A stretch of 6,224 nt of DNA from an uncultured Gammaproteobacteria bacterium (GCA_945788675.1 CALZMY010000269.1:1-6224); one strand, 5' to 3'; positions 1 to 6,224 are shown, numbered from the stretch's first letter. The notes: a model not told the origin generated them from the sequence alone. Numbers and translations: made by a program.

Positions 1-713
1 CACGTGTGCGTCAACACGCCAGCATAGAAACCAGTGGCTGGCCCTACCATCAGCGCGGCGTTGTCACGACAGTACGCACCGAGCTGCCACATCAGGAGAC
101 TGCGTGGCAGCGCTTTATGCCCACAGGCCCACTCGCCTTCCTGCCACTCAATAACGGTTGCTGCTCGATTGTCTGGTCGACCACACCAGAGAACGCGGAT
201 GAACTGCTGGCACTATGCGACGATGATTTTCTCACAGCGCTATCGCACGCCTCCGAACAGCGCCTCGGTAACGTGATTGAAGTCGGACCACGCGCTGCAT
301 TCCCACTCAATCGTCAACACGCCAAAACCTACATCGGTAACCACCTGGCATTGATCGGTGACGCCGCCCACACCATCCATCCCCTCGCCGGACAGGGGGT
401 CAACCTCGGCCTGCTCGACGCCACCGCACTCGCTGAAGTGTTACTCGATGCGCACATCAAAGGCAAAGAGATCGGCGCGACTCACGTACTACGCCGCTAT
501 GAACGCTGGCGTAAAGGCGACAACCTCATCATGATGAGCGCAATGGACGGCTTCAAAAAACTCTTTGGCAGTGAGGCACTACCACTCAAATGGCTGCGCA
601 ACGAAGGACTCTCGATCACCGACAAACTTCCACCGCTAAAGAATCAGATTATGCTGCATGCCATGGGATATAAAGGGGATTTACCAACCCTGGCACGCTA
701 CGCCACAACTTAA
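1..713 (+). CDS. UbiH/UbiI/UbiF-family FAD-dependent ubiquinone-biosynthesis hydroxylase, C-terminal part
   Basis: This family hydroxylates the ring of polyprenylated ubiquinone precursors, using FAD, NAD(P)H and O2, at the inner face of the cytoplasmic membrane. The frame is open to the left edge, so the GTG at position 6 is an internal valine and not a start. About 235 residues remain of a family length near 390-410; the N-terminal Rossmann part with its GxGxxG motif is missing. Counting from that valine, W12-P-Y and the AWQRFMPTGPLAFLPL stretch (33-48) match the central sheet. The second FAD-binding motif, GDAAHTIHPLAGQGVNLG, lies at 118-135. The tail (LPLKWLRNEGL, about 192-202, and GDLPTLAR, 224-231) is also family-like. 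The family is clear. Whether this is UbiH, UbiI or UbiF cannot be settled without the N-terminus and the upstream neighbours, so no symbol is given. It is markedly richer in GC than the gene it converges on. Confidence 0.93.
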   Translation, partial: RVRQHASIETSGWPYHQRGVVTTVRTELPHQETAWQRFMPTGPLAFLPLNNGCCSIVWSTTPENADELLALCDDDFLTALSHASEQRLGNVIEVGPRAAFPLNRQHAKTYIGNHLALIGDAAHTIHPLAGQGVNLGLLDATALAEVLLDAHIKGKEIGATHVLRRYERWRKGDNLIMMSAMDGFKKLFGSEALPLKWLRNEGLSITDKLPPLKNQIMLHAMGYKGDLPTLARYATT

Positions 714-781
714 TCAACATATATCAACTGGGTAGAAACCAGGCCAGTCTAATCGCTTCTTTGAAAACCGCAATTTAAACG
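714..781. other. Short gap between converging genes
   Basis: These 68 bases separate the stop codons of the plus-strand hydroxylase and the minus-strand ARMT1-like gene. The gap contains a weak, bulged hairpin (CTGGGT-AGAA-ACCAG, 728-742) without a following T-run on either strand. If transcription from both sides ends here it must do so by factor-dependent termination, by a weak structure, or by collision. Confidence 0.5.
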
Positions 782-2026
782 CTACTTTGCTACTACACCC
801 TGGCTAGCGATGGATAACTGAACGATTCCAAATTTTCCATCGGTCATCCAGTCGTCAGGCAGATTACAGGATGCTAGATACTCAGGGTCTGCACCGACCA
901 GAAGCTCAGACTTCAGTACTCTAAGGATAAGGCAATTAGACGGAAAATAAGCTACCGTATTACTGAGGGGCATTGAGATTGGCCAGTGCCGATCCTCGAC
1001 AAGCCGTCGATAATTGGCATCACCCTTTACAATAACAAGATCGCTTGCTTTAAATGCGCTTGACAGGTCATCTGGCATATCCTGAAAGAATAAAGGTAGC
1101 GTCCAGAAATCATGATGACATAACTCGAGCCGTCCCTGATCAATAAACAACTCAAGCTTGTTCGCCCACTGCATCACCTCGGACGATATATTACTTTTTA
1201 AGCAATCCAGGGTGAATTGTATATCTGTCATTGTGGCATCAGAAACAAATATGGGATAAGCCTTACAATGAAGATAAACAGACTTTACCAGATCAGATTC
1301 AAGCAGGTAGCAAACCAAAGCCAGGTCTGCTAACAACTCAGCACCACTATTATCCAGAATCACATCCAGTCGATTAAGACGTTTCTTTTCTCTTATAAAT
1401 CGCGAAAACCCTGGAAGATCGTTAATAAGCAGCGAACTTGACTCACTGCCGACAATACCATAATTTTCAATCTCGACATCTCGAGGCAACTGGCTAAGAT
1501 CGGCACGATTTGACCAAAGTGTTGCTGATAAAAAAAACTCCAGATATTTTAGCGGGTCTTGACGCGAGCTCCGAGACGCCTCAAGCACATCAGCATAATC
1601 TTTTGCATGCAGTACCGCCGCATATAATTCGCGCTCTTTTTGTACTTTATAAGGATCAATGGCATTATCTGAACATGTACTGAAATAACTTATTGCCTCA
1701 AGTACTCGCCTGTAAAAATACATTTCCACAAAAAAGAAAGGCACGTCAAACCACTTTTTACCAAGATATGGTGCTACGTAGTTATTCCACTGAGCGCTAT
1801 CTATATCATTATTGCCACCAAGCGCTCTAATTTCGCCCGTTGCTATTTCAGCAGATAACTTTCGAAGGTTTTCTACCTCATGAGGCTTAAGGTTGTTATC
1901 TATTATGATCTGATCGATGATATGAGGAAGGCGATTGTCTAATGTATAACTAGCAAACGAATCAGCATCACATCCCATAATTTCAGGAGGGAGAACGTTG
2001 TCATTAAAGCCGGAGCGTTTCATCAA
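782..2026 (-). CDS. ARMT1-like (DUF89 subfamily III) metal-dependent phosphatase
   Basis: DUF89 proteins are metal-dependent phosphatases implicated in removing damaged or excess sugar-phosphate metabolites. The human relative ARMT1 (C6orf211) has also been proposed as a glutamate carboxyl methyltransferase. Numbering from the TTG at 2024-2026, an N-terminal segment (VLPPEIMGCD, 11-20) leads into a helical region containing FFFVEMYFYRRVLEA (97-111). The alpha/beta catalytic core follows. LDNSGAE (224-230) supplies the metal-binding D225-N226 pair, FVSDATMTD (260-268) supplies D263, and VKGDANYRR (333-341) is the conserved phosphate-site region. The 38-residue D225-D263 spacing agrees with the metal ligands I recall for the yeast homologue YMR027W. 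The subfamily's C-terminal RTxK motif reads RVLK at 369-372, which is unusual. GKFGIVQ (397-403) matches the family ending. The length fits the family (about 440-470 in eukaryotes). The ATG at 2021-2023 is the more likely start, although neither codon has a strong ribosome binding site. The physiological substrate is unknown. Confidence 0.85.
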   Translation of the reverse strand: MMKRSGFNDNVLPPEIMGCDADSFASYTLDNRLPHIIDQIIIDNNLKPHEVENLRKLSAEIATGEIRALGGNNDIDSAQWNNYVAPYLGKKWFDVPFFFVEMYFYRRVLEAISYFSTCSDNAIDPYKVQKERELYAAVLHAKDYADVLEASRSSRQDPLKYLEFFLSATLWSNRADLSQLPRDVEIENYGIVGSESSSLLINDLPGFSRFIREKKRLNRLDVILDNSGAELLADLALVCYLLESDLVKSVYLHCKAYPIFVSDATMTDIQFTLDCLKSNISSEVMQWANKLELFIDQGRLELCHHDFWTLPLFFQDMPDDLSSAFKASDLVIVKGDANYRRLVEDRHWPISMPLSNTVAYFPSNCLILRVLKSELLVGADPEYLASCNLPDDWMTDGKFGIVQLSIASQGVVAK

Positions 2027-2062
2027 TATTTTACTGGAATATACTTTTAGAATACCCAGGCA

Positions 2063-2094
2063 ATATTAGCACAACGCGCCATCATTGACGTCAA
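2063..2094 (-). promoter_or_regulatory. Possible promoter for the ARMT1-like gene
   Basis: On the minus strand TTGACG (2094-2089) could serve as a -35 element and TGCTAATAT (2071-2063) as an extended -10. The 20-base spacer is longer than the usual 16-18, so the -35 contact is doubtful; the extended -10 could act without it. The -35 hexamer lies inside a perfect 10-base palindrome, TTGACGTCAA (2085-2094), which could alternatively be a small operator. The start codon would lie about 40 bases downstream of the -10. This is pattern-based only; read-through from the membrane-protein gene is the alternative. Confidence 0.28.
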
Positions 2095-2111
2095 AGAAGA
2101 ACTCAGCATGG

Positions 2112-2717
2112 TTATGATTTTTTCATGGCGCTTACTACTGCCACCACTTTCAAACATATCACAACAAGTGTTACCGCAGATAACGTAAAAAAGAACGCCA
2201 TTGCAAGACCGGGTTCCGGCCAGTTTATTTTCCAGGAAAAATAGAGCCACGTTGATGCGATGGTCCCCGGAATTGACATACTAACAATTCGGCCCAATAC
2301 ACTCGCCATAACATTTCCACCAGGATAGTTTTTATCTACTTCTTTTCCTGAGACCTTTTTATGATGATCTATTGACGTATACGCTGCGTACATTCCTAAA
2401 AATGCAAAAAAAGCAATCAAAAAACCTAACACAGGAATGGCATCAAGTAGAACATTCATAATACGCTGGCTCTCTTCCCCGATAGTCGTGCTATCTGACT
2501 TTGCTAACAATGCCAATGTAGCGAAGAGAAACCCCTGAATCGTCAACATCCATGTCATTCGATGATTTATGAGTGCTTCTTCATGAGCTATCTGTTTTCC
2601 TAGATGAACTCTTGCCTGCTCTTCATCATAATTTTTTGTGGGCTGAACTTCATCCACGTGAATACTCTCTCCTCGTTTATTTATACAGTTTATAAGCTTC
2701 GATACTAAGTTAGTCAT
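2112..2717 (-). CDS. Small multi-spanning membrane protein of unknown function
   Basis: I do not recognise the family. The 201-residue product has a charged, cytoplasmic-looking N-terminal region (1-50) ending in the helix EEALINHRM. Three or four hydrophobic segments follow, at about 54-72 (TWMLTIQGFLFATLALL), 87-113, 145-162 (weaker, broken by a proline and glycine) and 168-196. A polar loop (114-135, with DHHKKVSGKEVDKN) separates the second and third. The 'NHR.TW.L..QGFLF' arrangement recurs in uncharacterised bacterial membrane proteins. A distant relation to small membrane effector domains such as SLATT is conceivable but not shown. No catalytic motif is visible. The ATG at 2715-2717 has only a weak ribosome binding site. 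The in-frame GTG at 2655-2657 is preceded by AGGAG (2673-2669) and would give a 181-residue product that keeps every membrane segment. It lies 85-88 bases upstream of the ARMT1-like gene on the same strand, with similarly low GC. Confidence 0.75.
   Translation of the reverse strand: MTNLVSKLINCINKRGESIHVDEVQPTKNYDEEQARVHLGKQIAHEEALINHRMTWMLTIQGFLFATLALLAKSDSTTIGEESQRIMNVLLDAIPVLGFLIAFFAFLGMYAAYTSIDHHKKVSGKEVDKNYPGGNVMASVLGRIVSMSIPGTIASTWLYFSWKINWPEPGLAMAFFFTLSAVTLVVICLKVVAVVSAMKKS
2655..2673 (-). promoter_or_regulatory. Strong internal Shine-Dalgarno and GTG alternative start
   Basis: Within the first 21 codons of the membrane-protein frame the minus strand reads AGGAG at 2673-2669, followed 11 bases later by an in-frame GTG (2657-2655, Val21). 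The upstream ATG has no comparable ribosome binding site. This makes the GTG a serious candidate for the true start, although the spacing is slightly long and a chance purine run (Arg-Gly-Glu-Ser codons) is possible. Confidence 0.4.
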
Positions 2718-2830
2718 TGCCCATTATCACATCCCAACTTAAATACAAATATATCAAGAATGATTATTCTCGAAGTATAAATGTCCATAATAGAAAAATG
2801 AAGCCATCCGCCATCAGCGCTAACTATTGT
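2718..2830. other. AT-rich gap with a weak dyad upstream of the membrane-protein gene
   Basis: This 113-base gap separates the radical SAM stop codon from the membrane-protein start. On the minus strand it holds -10-like hexamers (for example TATACT at about 2779-2774) without a good -35 at the right distance. It also holds a 5-bp dyad, AGAAT-GATT-ATTCT (2757-2770). A promoter in this gap is plausible from its composition, but no single site stands out. No convincing terminator for the radical SAM gene is seen: the T-run at about 2793-2797 on the minus strand is not preceded by a stable stem. Confidence 0.3.
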
Positions 2831-4348
2831 TTAACTAGCCTCCCTATGCCTGGCCTGTCGACTCTCCAGGCTGCGCTTCGTTGGTTTTCTTTGTTGCTGA
2901 CTCTGCTGCTCAATCAAAAATGCAGGCACTGAACTCAAACCCGATGCCTGATGATCCCGCCTCAACATACCAGTCGCTTCTTCATTACTGATACCTGCTG
3001 TCTGCGTCAGGTAACGATGCAATAACTCAAACAGTCGCTTCAGTGCCAGGCGGTGAGTCTGTCCTGTCTCTGCAAACAACCAGTCACTGAGTTGAATAAA
3101 ACCTTCAAAGGGGTTATCTGCCAGCACCAGGACCATCGTCTTTTTAAAGCGCCCGGAGTTACTGATCATTTCCCAATAACGCGCAAAGCGATTGAGGCGC
3201 TGCATGGTGAGAAAATCAATACGACTGGTACTGAGAATATTGTATGGTGGATTGGGATTATAGCGCATCTGGTATTCAGCCGTGTGACGAACCAATGGAG
3301 TGCCACGCAATCTTTTAAGGATCCCCACCTGTATCTCGTGCGGATTAAGTGCGACGAGCCGGTTAAAGCCCTGCGCAAAACTTGCGACATCTTCACCCGG
3401 TAGACCGATGATCAAATCGGCATGGATATGTGCGTTGCTGTGATTGCGAATCCAGCCAAGGTTCTCCGCGCTCTTTTCGTTATCTTGTTTACGACTGATC
3501 AGTGCCTGCACCTCAGGGTTAAAACTCTGGATACCAATCTCGAACTGTAATGCCCCTTCGGGAAAACGCTGCATCATCTCTTTCAATGCCTCGGGTAGAT
3601 GATCGGGGATCAACTCAAAGTGCAGAAAAAGGTCATCACTCATACGTTCAAGAAAGAACTCCATGATACGAATGCTATCTTTGATCTTAAGATTGAAGGT
3701 ACGATCGATAAACTTGAAATGGCGCGCGCCGCGATCGTAAAGAATTTTCATCTCATCAAGAAATAGTTGCTGGTCGAATGCCCTGGCGCTCTTATCGAGC
3801 GCCGAAAGACAGAATTCACATTTGAATGGACAGCCTCGTGAGGCCTCAACATAGATCAGGCGATTGGCGATATCCTCATCGTTATAGAGTCGATATGGAA
3901 GAGTCAGTTCTGACAACTTGAAAGGGATGGCGTTGATGACCTTTCGTAATGGCGGTCTGTCTGCGAGCAATTCACGACACAACTCGGCAAACTCAAGATC
4001 GGCAGTGCCACAGATCACGTAATCCGCGAGCTCAACAACCGTCTGCTGCTCATGTTCGAAACTGACTTCAGGGCCACCCAACACAATAATCGTCTCCGGG
4101 CTTACCTGCTTCAATAATGCCACCAGCTGTGTGGTCTGCTCTATATTCCAGATATAGACGCTAAGCCCGATAATACGTGGCCGTTCCTGCAGTAATTTTT
4201 CGGCAACATCAATAGGCCGTGCATCAATGATGAATTCACGTATTGCGGTATCGGGTTGCAGCTCTCCCATATTGGCCAGTAAATAACGCAGACCAAGAGA
4301 GGAGTGGAAATAGCGTGCATTGAGCGTTGCGAGGATAATCGATGTCAT
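2831..4348 (-). CDS. B12-binding-domain radical SAM protein, DUF4080 type
   Basis: The order is an N-terminal cobalamin-binding-like domain (about 1-130), a radical SAM core (about 160-350) and a C-terminal DUF4080-type region. The radical SAM cluster cysteines are C173, C177 and C180 in SRGCPFKCEFC, which would bind a [4Fe-4S] cluster and S-adenosylmethionine. ELIPDHLPE (245-253), FEIGIQSF (269-276) and DLIIGLPGED (311-320) are typical core strands and turns. The first domain has the family signature LNARYFHSSLGLR (9-21) and GGPEVSFE (91-98), but not the classic DxHxxG cobalamin-ligand motif, so B12 binding is inferred from family only. The last 27 residues are glutamine- and arginine-rich and look disordered. 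The length of 505 fits the group. The reaction and substrate of this subgroup are not known to me. The start at 4346-4348 is supported by the conserved N-terminus although no ribosome binding site lies at normal distance. It follows the kinase gene by 37 bases, probably in one transcript. Confidence 0.9.
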   Translation of the reverse strand: MTSIILATLNARYFHSSLGLRYLLANMGELQPDTAIREFIIDARPIDVAEKLLQERPRIIGLSVYIWNIEQTTQLVALLKQVSPETIIVLGGPEVSFEHEQQTVVELADYVICGTADLEFAELCRELLADRPPLRKVINAIPFKLSELTLPYRLYNDEDIANRLIYVEASRGCPFKCEFCLSALDKSARAFDQQLFLDEMKILYDRGARHFKFIDRTFNLKIKDSIRIMEFFLERMSDDLFLHFELIPDHLPEALKEMMQRFPEGALQFEIGIQSFNPEVQALISRKQDNEKSAENLGWIRNHSNAHIHADLIIGLPGEDVASFAQGFNRLVALNPHEIQVGILKRLRGTPLVRHTAEYQMRYNPNPPYNILSTSRIDFLTMQRLNRFARYWEMISNSGRFKKTMVLVLADNPFEGFIQLSDWLFAETGQTHRLALKRLFELLHRYLTQTAGISNEEATGMLRRDHQASGLSSVPAFLIEQQSQQQRKPTKRSLESRQARHREAS

Positions 4349-4364
4349 GGCACTATTGTGCCAT
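4347..4364. repeat. Perfect 7-bp inverted repeat overlapping the radical SAM start codon
   Basis: ATGGCAC (4347-4353) and GTGCCAT (4358-4364) are perfect reverse complements around a four-base loop. In the minus-strand mRNA the 3' arm ends on the A and U of the radical SAM start codon, and the 5' arm holds the ATG of the three-codon upstream frame. If folded, the hairpin would bring the upstream AAGAG to within about seven to eight bases of the real start codon, or it would partly mask that codon. Confidence 0.6.
4353..4364 (-). promoter_or_regulatory. Three-codon upstream open frame before the radical SAM gene
   Basis: On the minus strand ATG GCA CAA TAG (Met-Ala-Gln-stop) occupies 4364-4353. 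It ends four bases before the radical SAM start codon and is out of frame with it. A purine-rich AAGAG (4375-4371) lies six bases ahead of this ATG, a normal Shine-Dalgarno distance, whereas the same sequence is 22 bases from the annotated start. Ribosomes may therefore load at the mini-frame and reinitiate, or it may be a chance product of the overlapping inverted repeat. Confidence 0.35.
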
Positions 4365-4385
4365 TTTTTTCTCTTTTTTGACCGC

Positions 4386-6224
4386 TTAGTCAGGTGAAAT
4401 CCGGTTTATTTCATCTAGCGTGGCATTAAAACAACATTCAAGTGACGGTAATTTTTGCTGGATCAGCTCGAGCTCTTCCTCTCTCTCCAGTAACTCGCAT
4501 TCCTCTACCAGCGACGCAAACTGGATCGAAGCCATCGACAGACAACTCCCCTTGAGAAAGTGAAGTATTTCCTTCGTCTCCTCCCTGTTTTTTGCTATAA
4601 GTGCATCTTTAAGCTGACTTAGCTTTGTATTGGAGTTATTTATAAATGACACCTTCAAATCTTTAAAGCCCTTCCCCATCAGATCAACCAGTGACTGTAT
4701 TTCAGCGCTATCAACAATTACATCGCTTGCATCCTTTTTTGATAACACCTCAACTTCAACATCTTCATGATGAGATCCCCCATCGGGTACTTCTTTTATC
4801 CATTTTTCCAGCACACTTACTAAAGCCTGTTGATCAATCGGCTTCGCCAAAAAATCATCCATGCCAACAGCAAGACACGCATCGCGATCACTTTCCATTG
4901 CATTTGCCGTTAGCGCAACAATCGGAACTCCCTGATAAGGCTTACCGCCGTTTCGAATGATTCTGGTAGCTTCATAGCCGTTCAGTTCTGGCATTTGACA
5001 ATCCATAAATACAATATTGAACACCTGGTTTTCCAGTCGATAGAGTGCTTCATACCCATTGTTCGCAAGTTCGCACTCAAGTCCAGTTTTTTTGAGCATT
5101 AACTCAATCACCTTTTGATTGACCTGGTTATCCTCAACCACAAGCGCCTTGCCTTCAAGCTTACTTTCAGCTGTCAAAACTTCAGACGTCGGCCGAAGGG
5201 TGATACAATCCTGTTGAATGTCTTTCTTTTCAGCTAATGGGAGTTTGAGGTCTATCCAGAAAGTGGAACCCTTCCCGTACTCGCTTTCAACGCCAATTTC
5301 ACCATCCATTAACTCAATAAGCTGTTTACAAATTACGAGCCCCAGCCCTGTTCCTCCGTGCGTACCAGCTATCGAACTATCACTCTGCGCAAAAGGATTA
5401 AAAAGCCTGTCAATATTTTGCTTTCGAATCCCGATACCCATATCACTTACTGAGATGTAAAAATATTCACCCTCTTCTGTATCACGCGTTTCAACTTTTA
5501 TCTTGATCACTCCGTGCGGTGTAAATTTGATTGCATTACCAACTAGATTGAGCATAACCTGCCTAATGCGCCCTGAATCTCCGACGACAAACCTTGTTAA
5601 GTGCTTATCACAAACAAGCTCAATGGAAACACCCTTGGCAGCTGCCTGAGGCGTAAGAAGCTCAGCAACTCCGTTGATGAGCTGAACAATGTCAAAGGGA
5701 GCTAAATTCAGTTCAAACCTGCCAGCCTCCATCTTTGAAACATCGAGGATGTCATTAATCAAATGAACCAGCGCCTTCCCTGACTGAATAATTGTACTAG
5801 TAAGACTCCGCTGCTTTGCATCAAGCGTGGTTTTCTGTAGCAGTTGCGACATACCAATCACACCGTTCATTGGCGTTCTAATTTCATGACTCATGGTCGC
5901 AAGAAATGAGCTTTTTTCAGCCGCAGTCTTTTCAGCCCGATTCTTTTCGATCTCCAGTTCCTGAGTACGCTCATAAATAAGCACTTCGAGATTTTCACTA
6001 TGTTGCTTAAGTTCTAAATGCAAATTATGGGATTCTAGTCCACTAGCACAGTTCATCAACACAACTGACAATAACGAGAGGGTGCCTTCATCAACCGCTG
6101 CACCAGGTACAACACGACCAACAAACATGCCTATGGTACGATTACGTGTGGCGATAACATGCAATACGTGAGTATCCTCACCATGCTGCACTACAGCACG
6201 ATTCTGATTTAACGCCCATGAAAA
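4386..6224 (-). CDS. Hybrid sensor histidine kinase with receiver and HPt domains, N-terminus cut by window edge
   Basis: This is a tripartite phosphorelay kinase like BarA or ArcB. The frame stays open through the right edge, so the GTG at 6189-6191 is probably internal; residues here count from it. Residues 1-45 look like the end of a GAF-type sensory domain (HVIATRNRTIGMFVGRVV, 11-28), followed by a coiled coil (about 52-95). The HisKA domain has SHEIRTP with phospho-acceptor H102. The HATPase domain has an N box (LNLVGNAIKFT, 214-224), G1 (D250-MGIGI) and G2 (GGTGLGL, 279-285). The receiver (about 348-463) has E353-D354, phospho-acceptor D397 in MDCQMPELNG, T428 and K450. A C-terminal HPt domain carries HFLKG with H544. 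All residues needed for a His-Asp-His relay are present. No membrane segment is seen in this part. No partner response regulator lies in the window; the final Asp acceptor must be encoded elsewhere. The stop is 37 bases before the radical SAM gene. Confidence 0.95.
   Translation of the reverse strand, partial: FSWALNQNRAVVQHGEDTHVLHVIATRNRTIGMFVGRVVPGAAVDEGTLSLLSVVLMNCASGLESHNLHLELKQHSENLEVLIYERTQELEIEKNRAEKTAAEKSSFLATMSHEIRTPMNGVIGMSQLLQKTTLDAKQRSLTSTIIQSGKALVHLINDILDVSKMEAGRFELNLAPFDIVQLINGVAELLTPQAAAKGVSIELVCDKHLTRFVVGDSGRIRQVMLNLVGNAIKFTPHGVIKIKVETRDTEEGEYFYISVSDMGIGIRKQNIDRLFNPFAQSDSSIAGTHGGTGLGLVICKQLIELMDGEIGVESEYGKGSTFWIDLKLPLAEKKDIQQDCITLRPTSEVLTAESKLEGKALVVEDNQVNQKVIELMLKKTGLECELANNGYEALYRLENQVFNIVFMDCQMPELNGYEATRIIRNGGKPYQGVPIVALTANAMESDRDACLAVGMDDFLAKPIDQQALVSVLEKWIKEVPDGGSHHEDVEVEVLSKKDASDVIVDSAEIQSLVDLMGKGFKDLKVSFINNSNTKLSQLKDALIAKNREETKEILHFLKGSCLSMASIQFASLVEECELLEREEELELIQQKLPSLECCFNATLDEINRISPD

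Larger units (their letters stand above)
4347..4379 (+). terminator. Rho-independent terminator-like structure on the plus strand
   Basis: Read on the plus strand, the 7-bp stem (4347-4353 with 4358-4364, TATT loop) runs straight into a T-run (4364-4370), then CTC, then six more T (4374-4379). This is the classic intrinsic-terminator layout. It points antisense to the local genes, and no plus-strand gene ends here, so its role, if any, would be to stop antisense transcription. On the minus strand the tract is A-rich before the hairpin, so it is not a terminator for the kinase transcript. Confidence 0.4.

Noticed and set aside
727..748. Inverted repeat ACTGG...CCAGT as a terminator between the converging genes
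   Set aside because: The stem is short, the loop is long, the nested alternative has a bulge, and neither strand shows a T-run after it.
2047..2250. Minus-strand open frame of 67 codons spanning the end of the membrane-protein gene and the following gap
   Set aside because: It overlaps the membrane-protein gene in another frame for most of its length, has no family resemblance, and lacks a ribosome binding site.
782..2717. Membrane protein plus phosphatase as a known antiphage or toxin-antitoxin system
   Set aside because: Neither protein matches a defence or toxin family I can name with confidence, and no mobile-element marks (integrase, transposase, repeats, tRNA) are present in the window.
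2780..2830. Possible terminator after the radical SAM gene (T-run on the minus strand near 2795)
   Set aside because: The bases before the T-run do not form a stable stem; only 3-bp matches could be found.
2717..2932. Plus-strand open frame of 71 codons starting at TTG
   Set aside because: It begins opposite the membrane-protein start and runs antisense into the end of the radical SAM gene. It has no ribosome binding site and no recognisable protein features.
3053..3403. Plus-strand open frame of 116 codons
   Set aside because: It lies wholly antisense to the radical SAM gene, whose frame has conserved motifs throughout; the product looks like random composition.
6189..6191. GTG as the start of the hybrid kinase
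   Set aside because: The same frame continues without a stop to the window edge and the residues before it (ALNQNRAVV) look like coding sequence, so the gene most likely begins outside the window.

Overview
The window looks like a chromosomal segment of a gammaproteobacterium. It carries a ubiquinone-biosynthesis hydroxylase of the UbiH/UbiI/UbiF type, a tripartite hybrid histidine kinase of the BarA/ArcB kind, and proteobacterial-looking protein sequence throughout. The genus cannot be read from it. Five genes fill almost the whole window; two of them run off the edges. No RNA genes, CRISPR arrays or insertion sequences were seen.

Layout. (1) Positions 1-713, plus strand: the C-terminal part of a flavin-dependent ubiquinone-pathway monooxygenase, relatively GC-rich. 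(2) Positions 714-781: a short gap between converging genes. (3) Positions 782-6224: four genes all on the minus strand. In transcription order they are a hybrid sensor kinase (4386-6224, N-terminus beyond the right edge), a B12-binding-type radical SAM protein of the DUF4080 group (2831-4348), a small multi-spanning membrane protein of unknown function (2112-2717) and an ARMT1-like DUF89 metal-dependent phosphatase (782-2023/2026).

How the genes may relate. The kinase and the radical SAM gene are 37 bases apart and are probably co-transcribed. The start of the radical SAM gene is unusual. A three-codon open frame with its own Shine-Dalgarno-like sequence ends four bases before the start codon, and a 7-bp hairpin overlaps both starts. 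The membrane-protein gene and the phosphatase gene follow after AT-rich gaps of 113 and 85-88 bases. Both are visibly poorer in GC than the flanking ubiquinone gene and radical SAM gene, so they may be a later-acquired pair.

The best leads for something new are the membrane protein/ARMT1-like pair, whose phosphatase carries RVLK where its subfamily usually has RTxK, and the leader structure of the radical SAM gene. No complete defence system or other complete known system can be demonstrated from the window alone.
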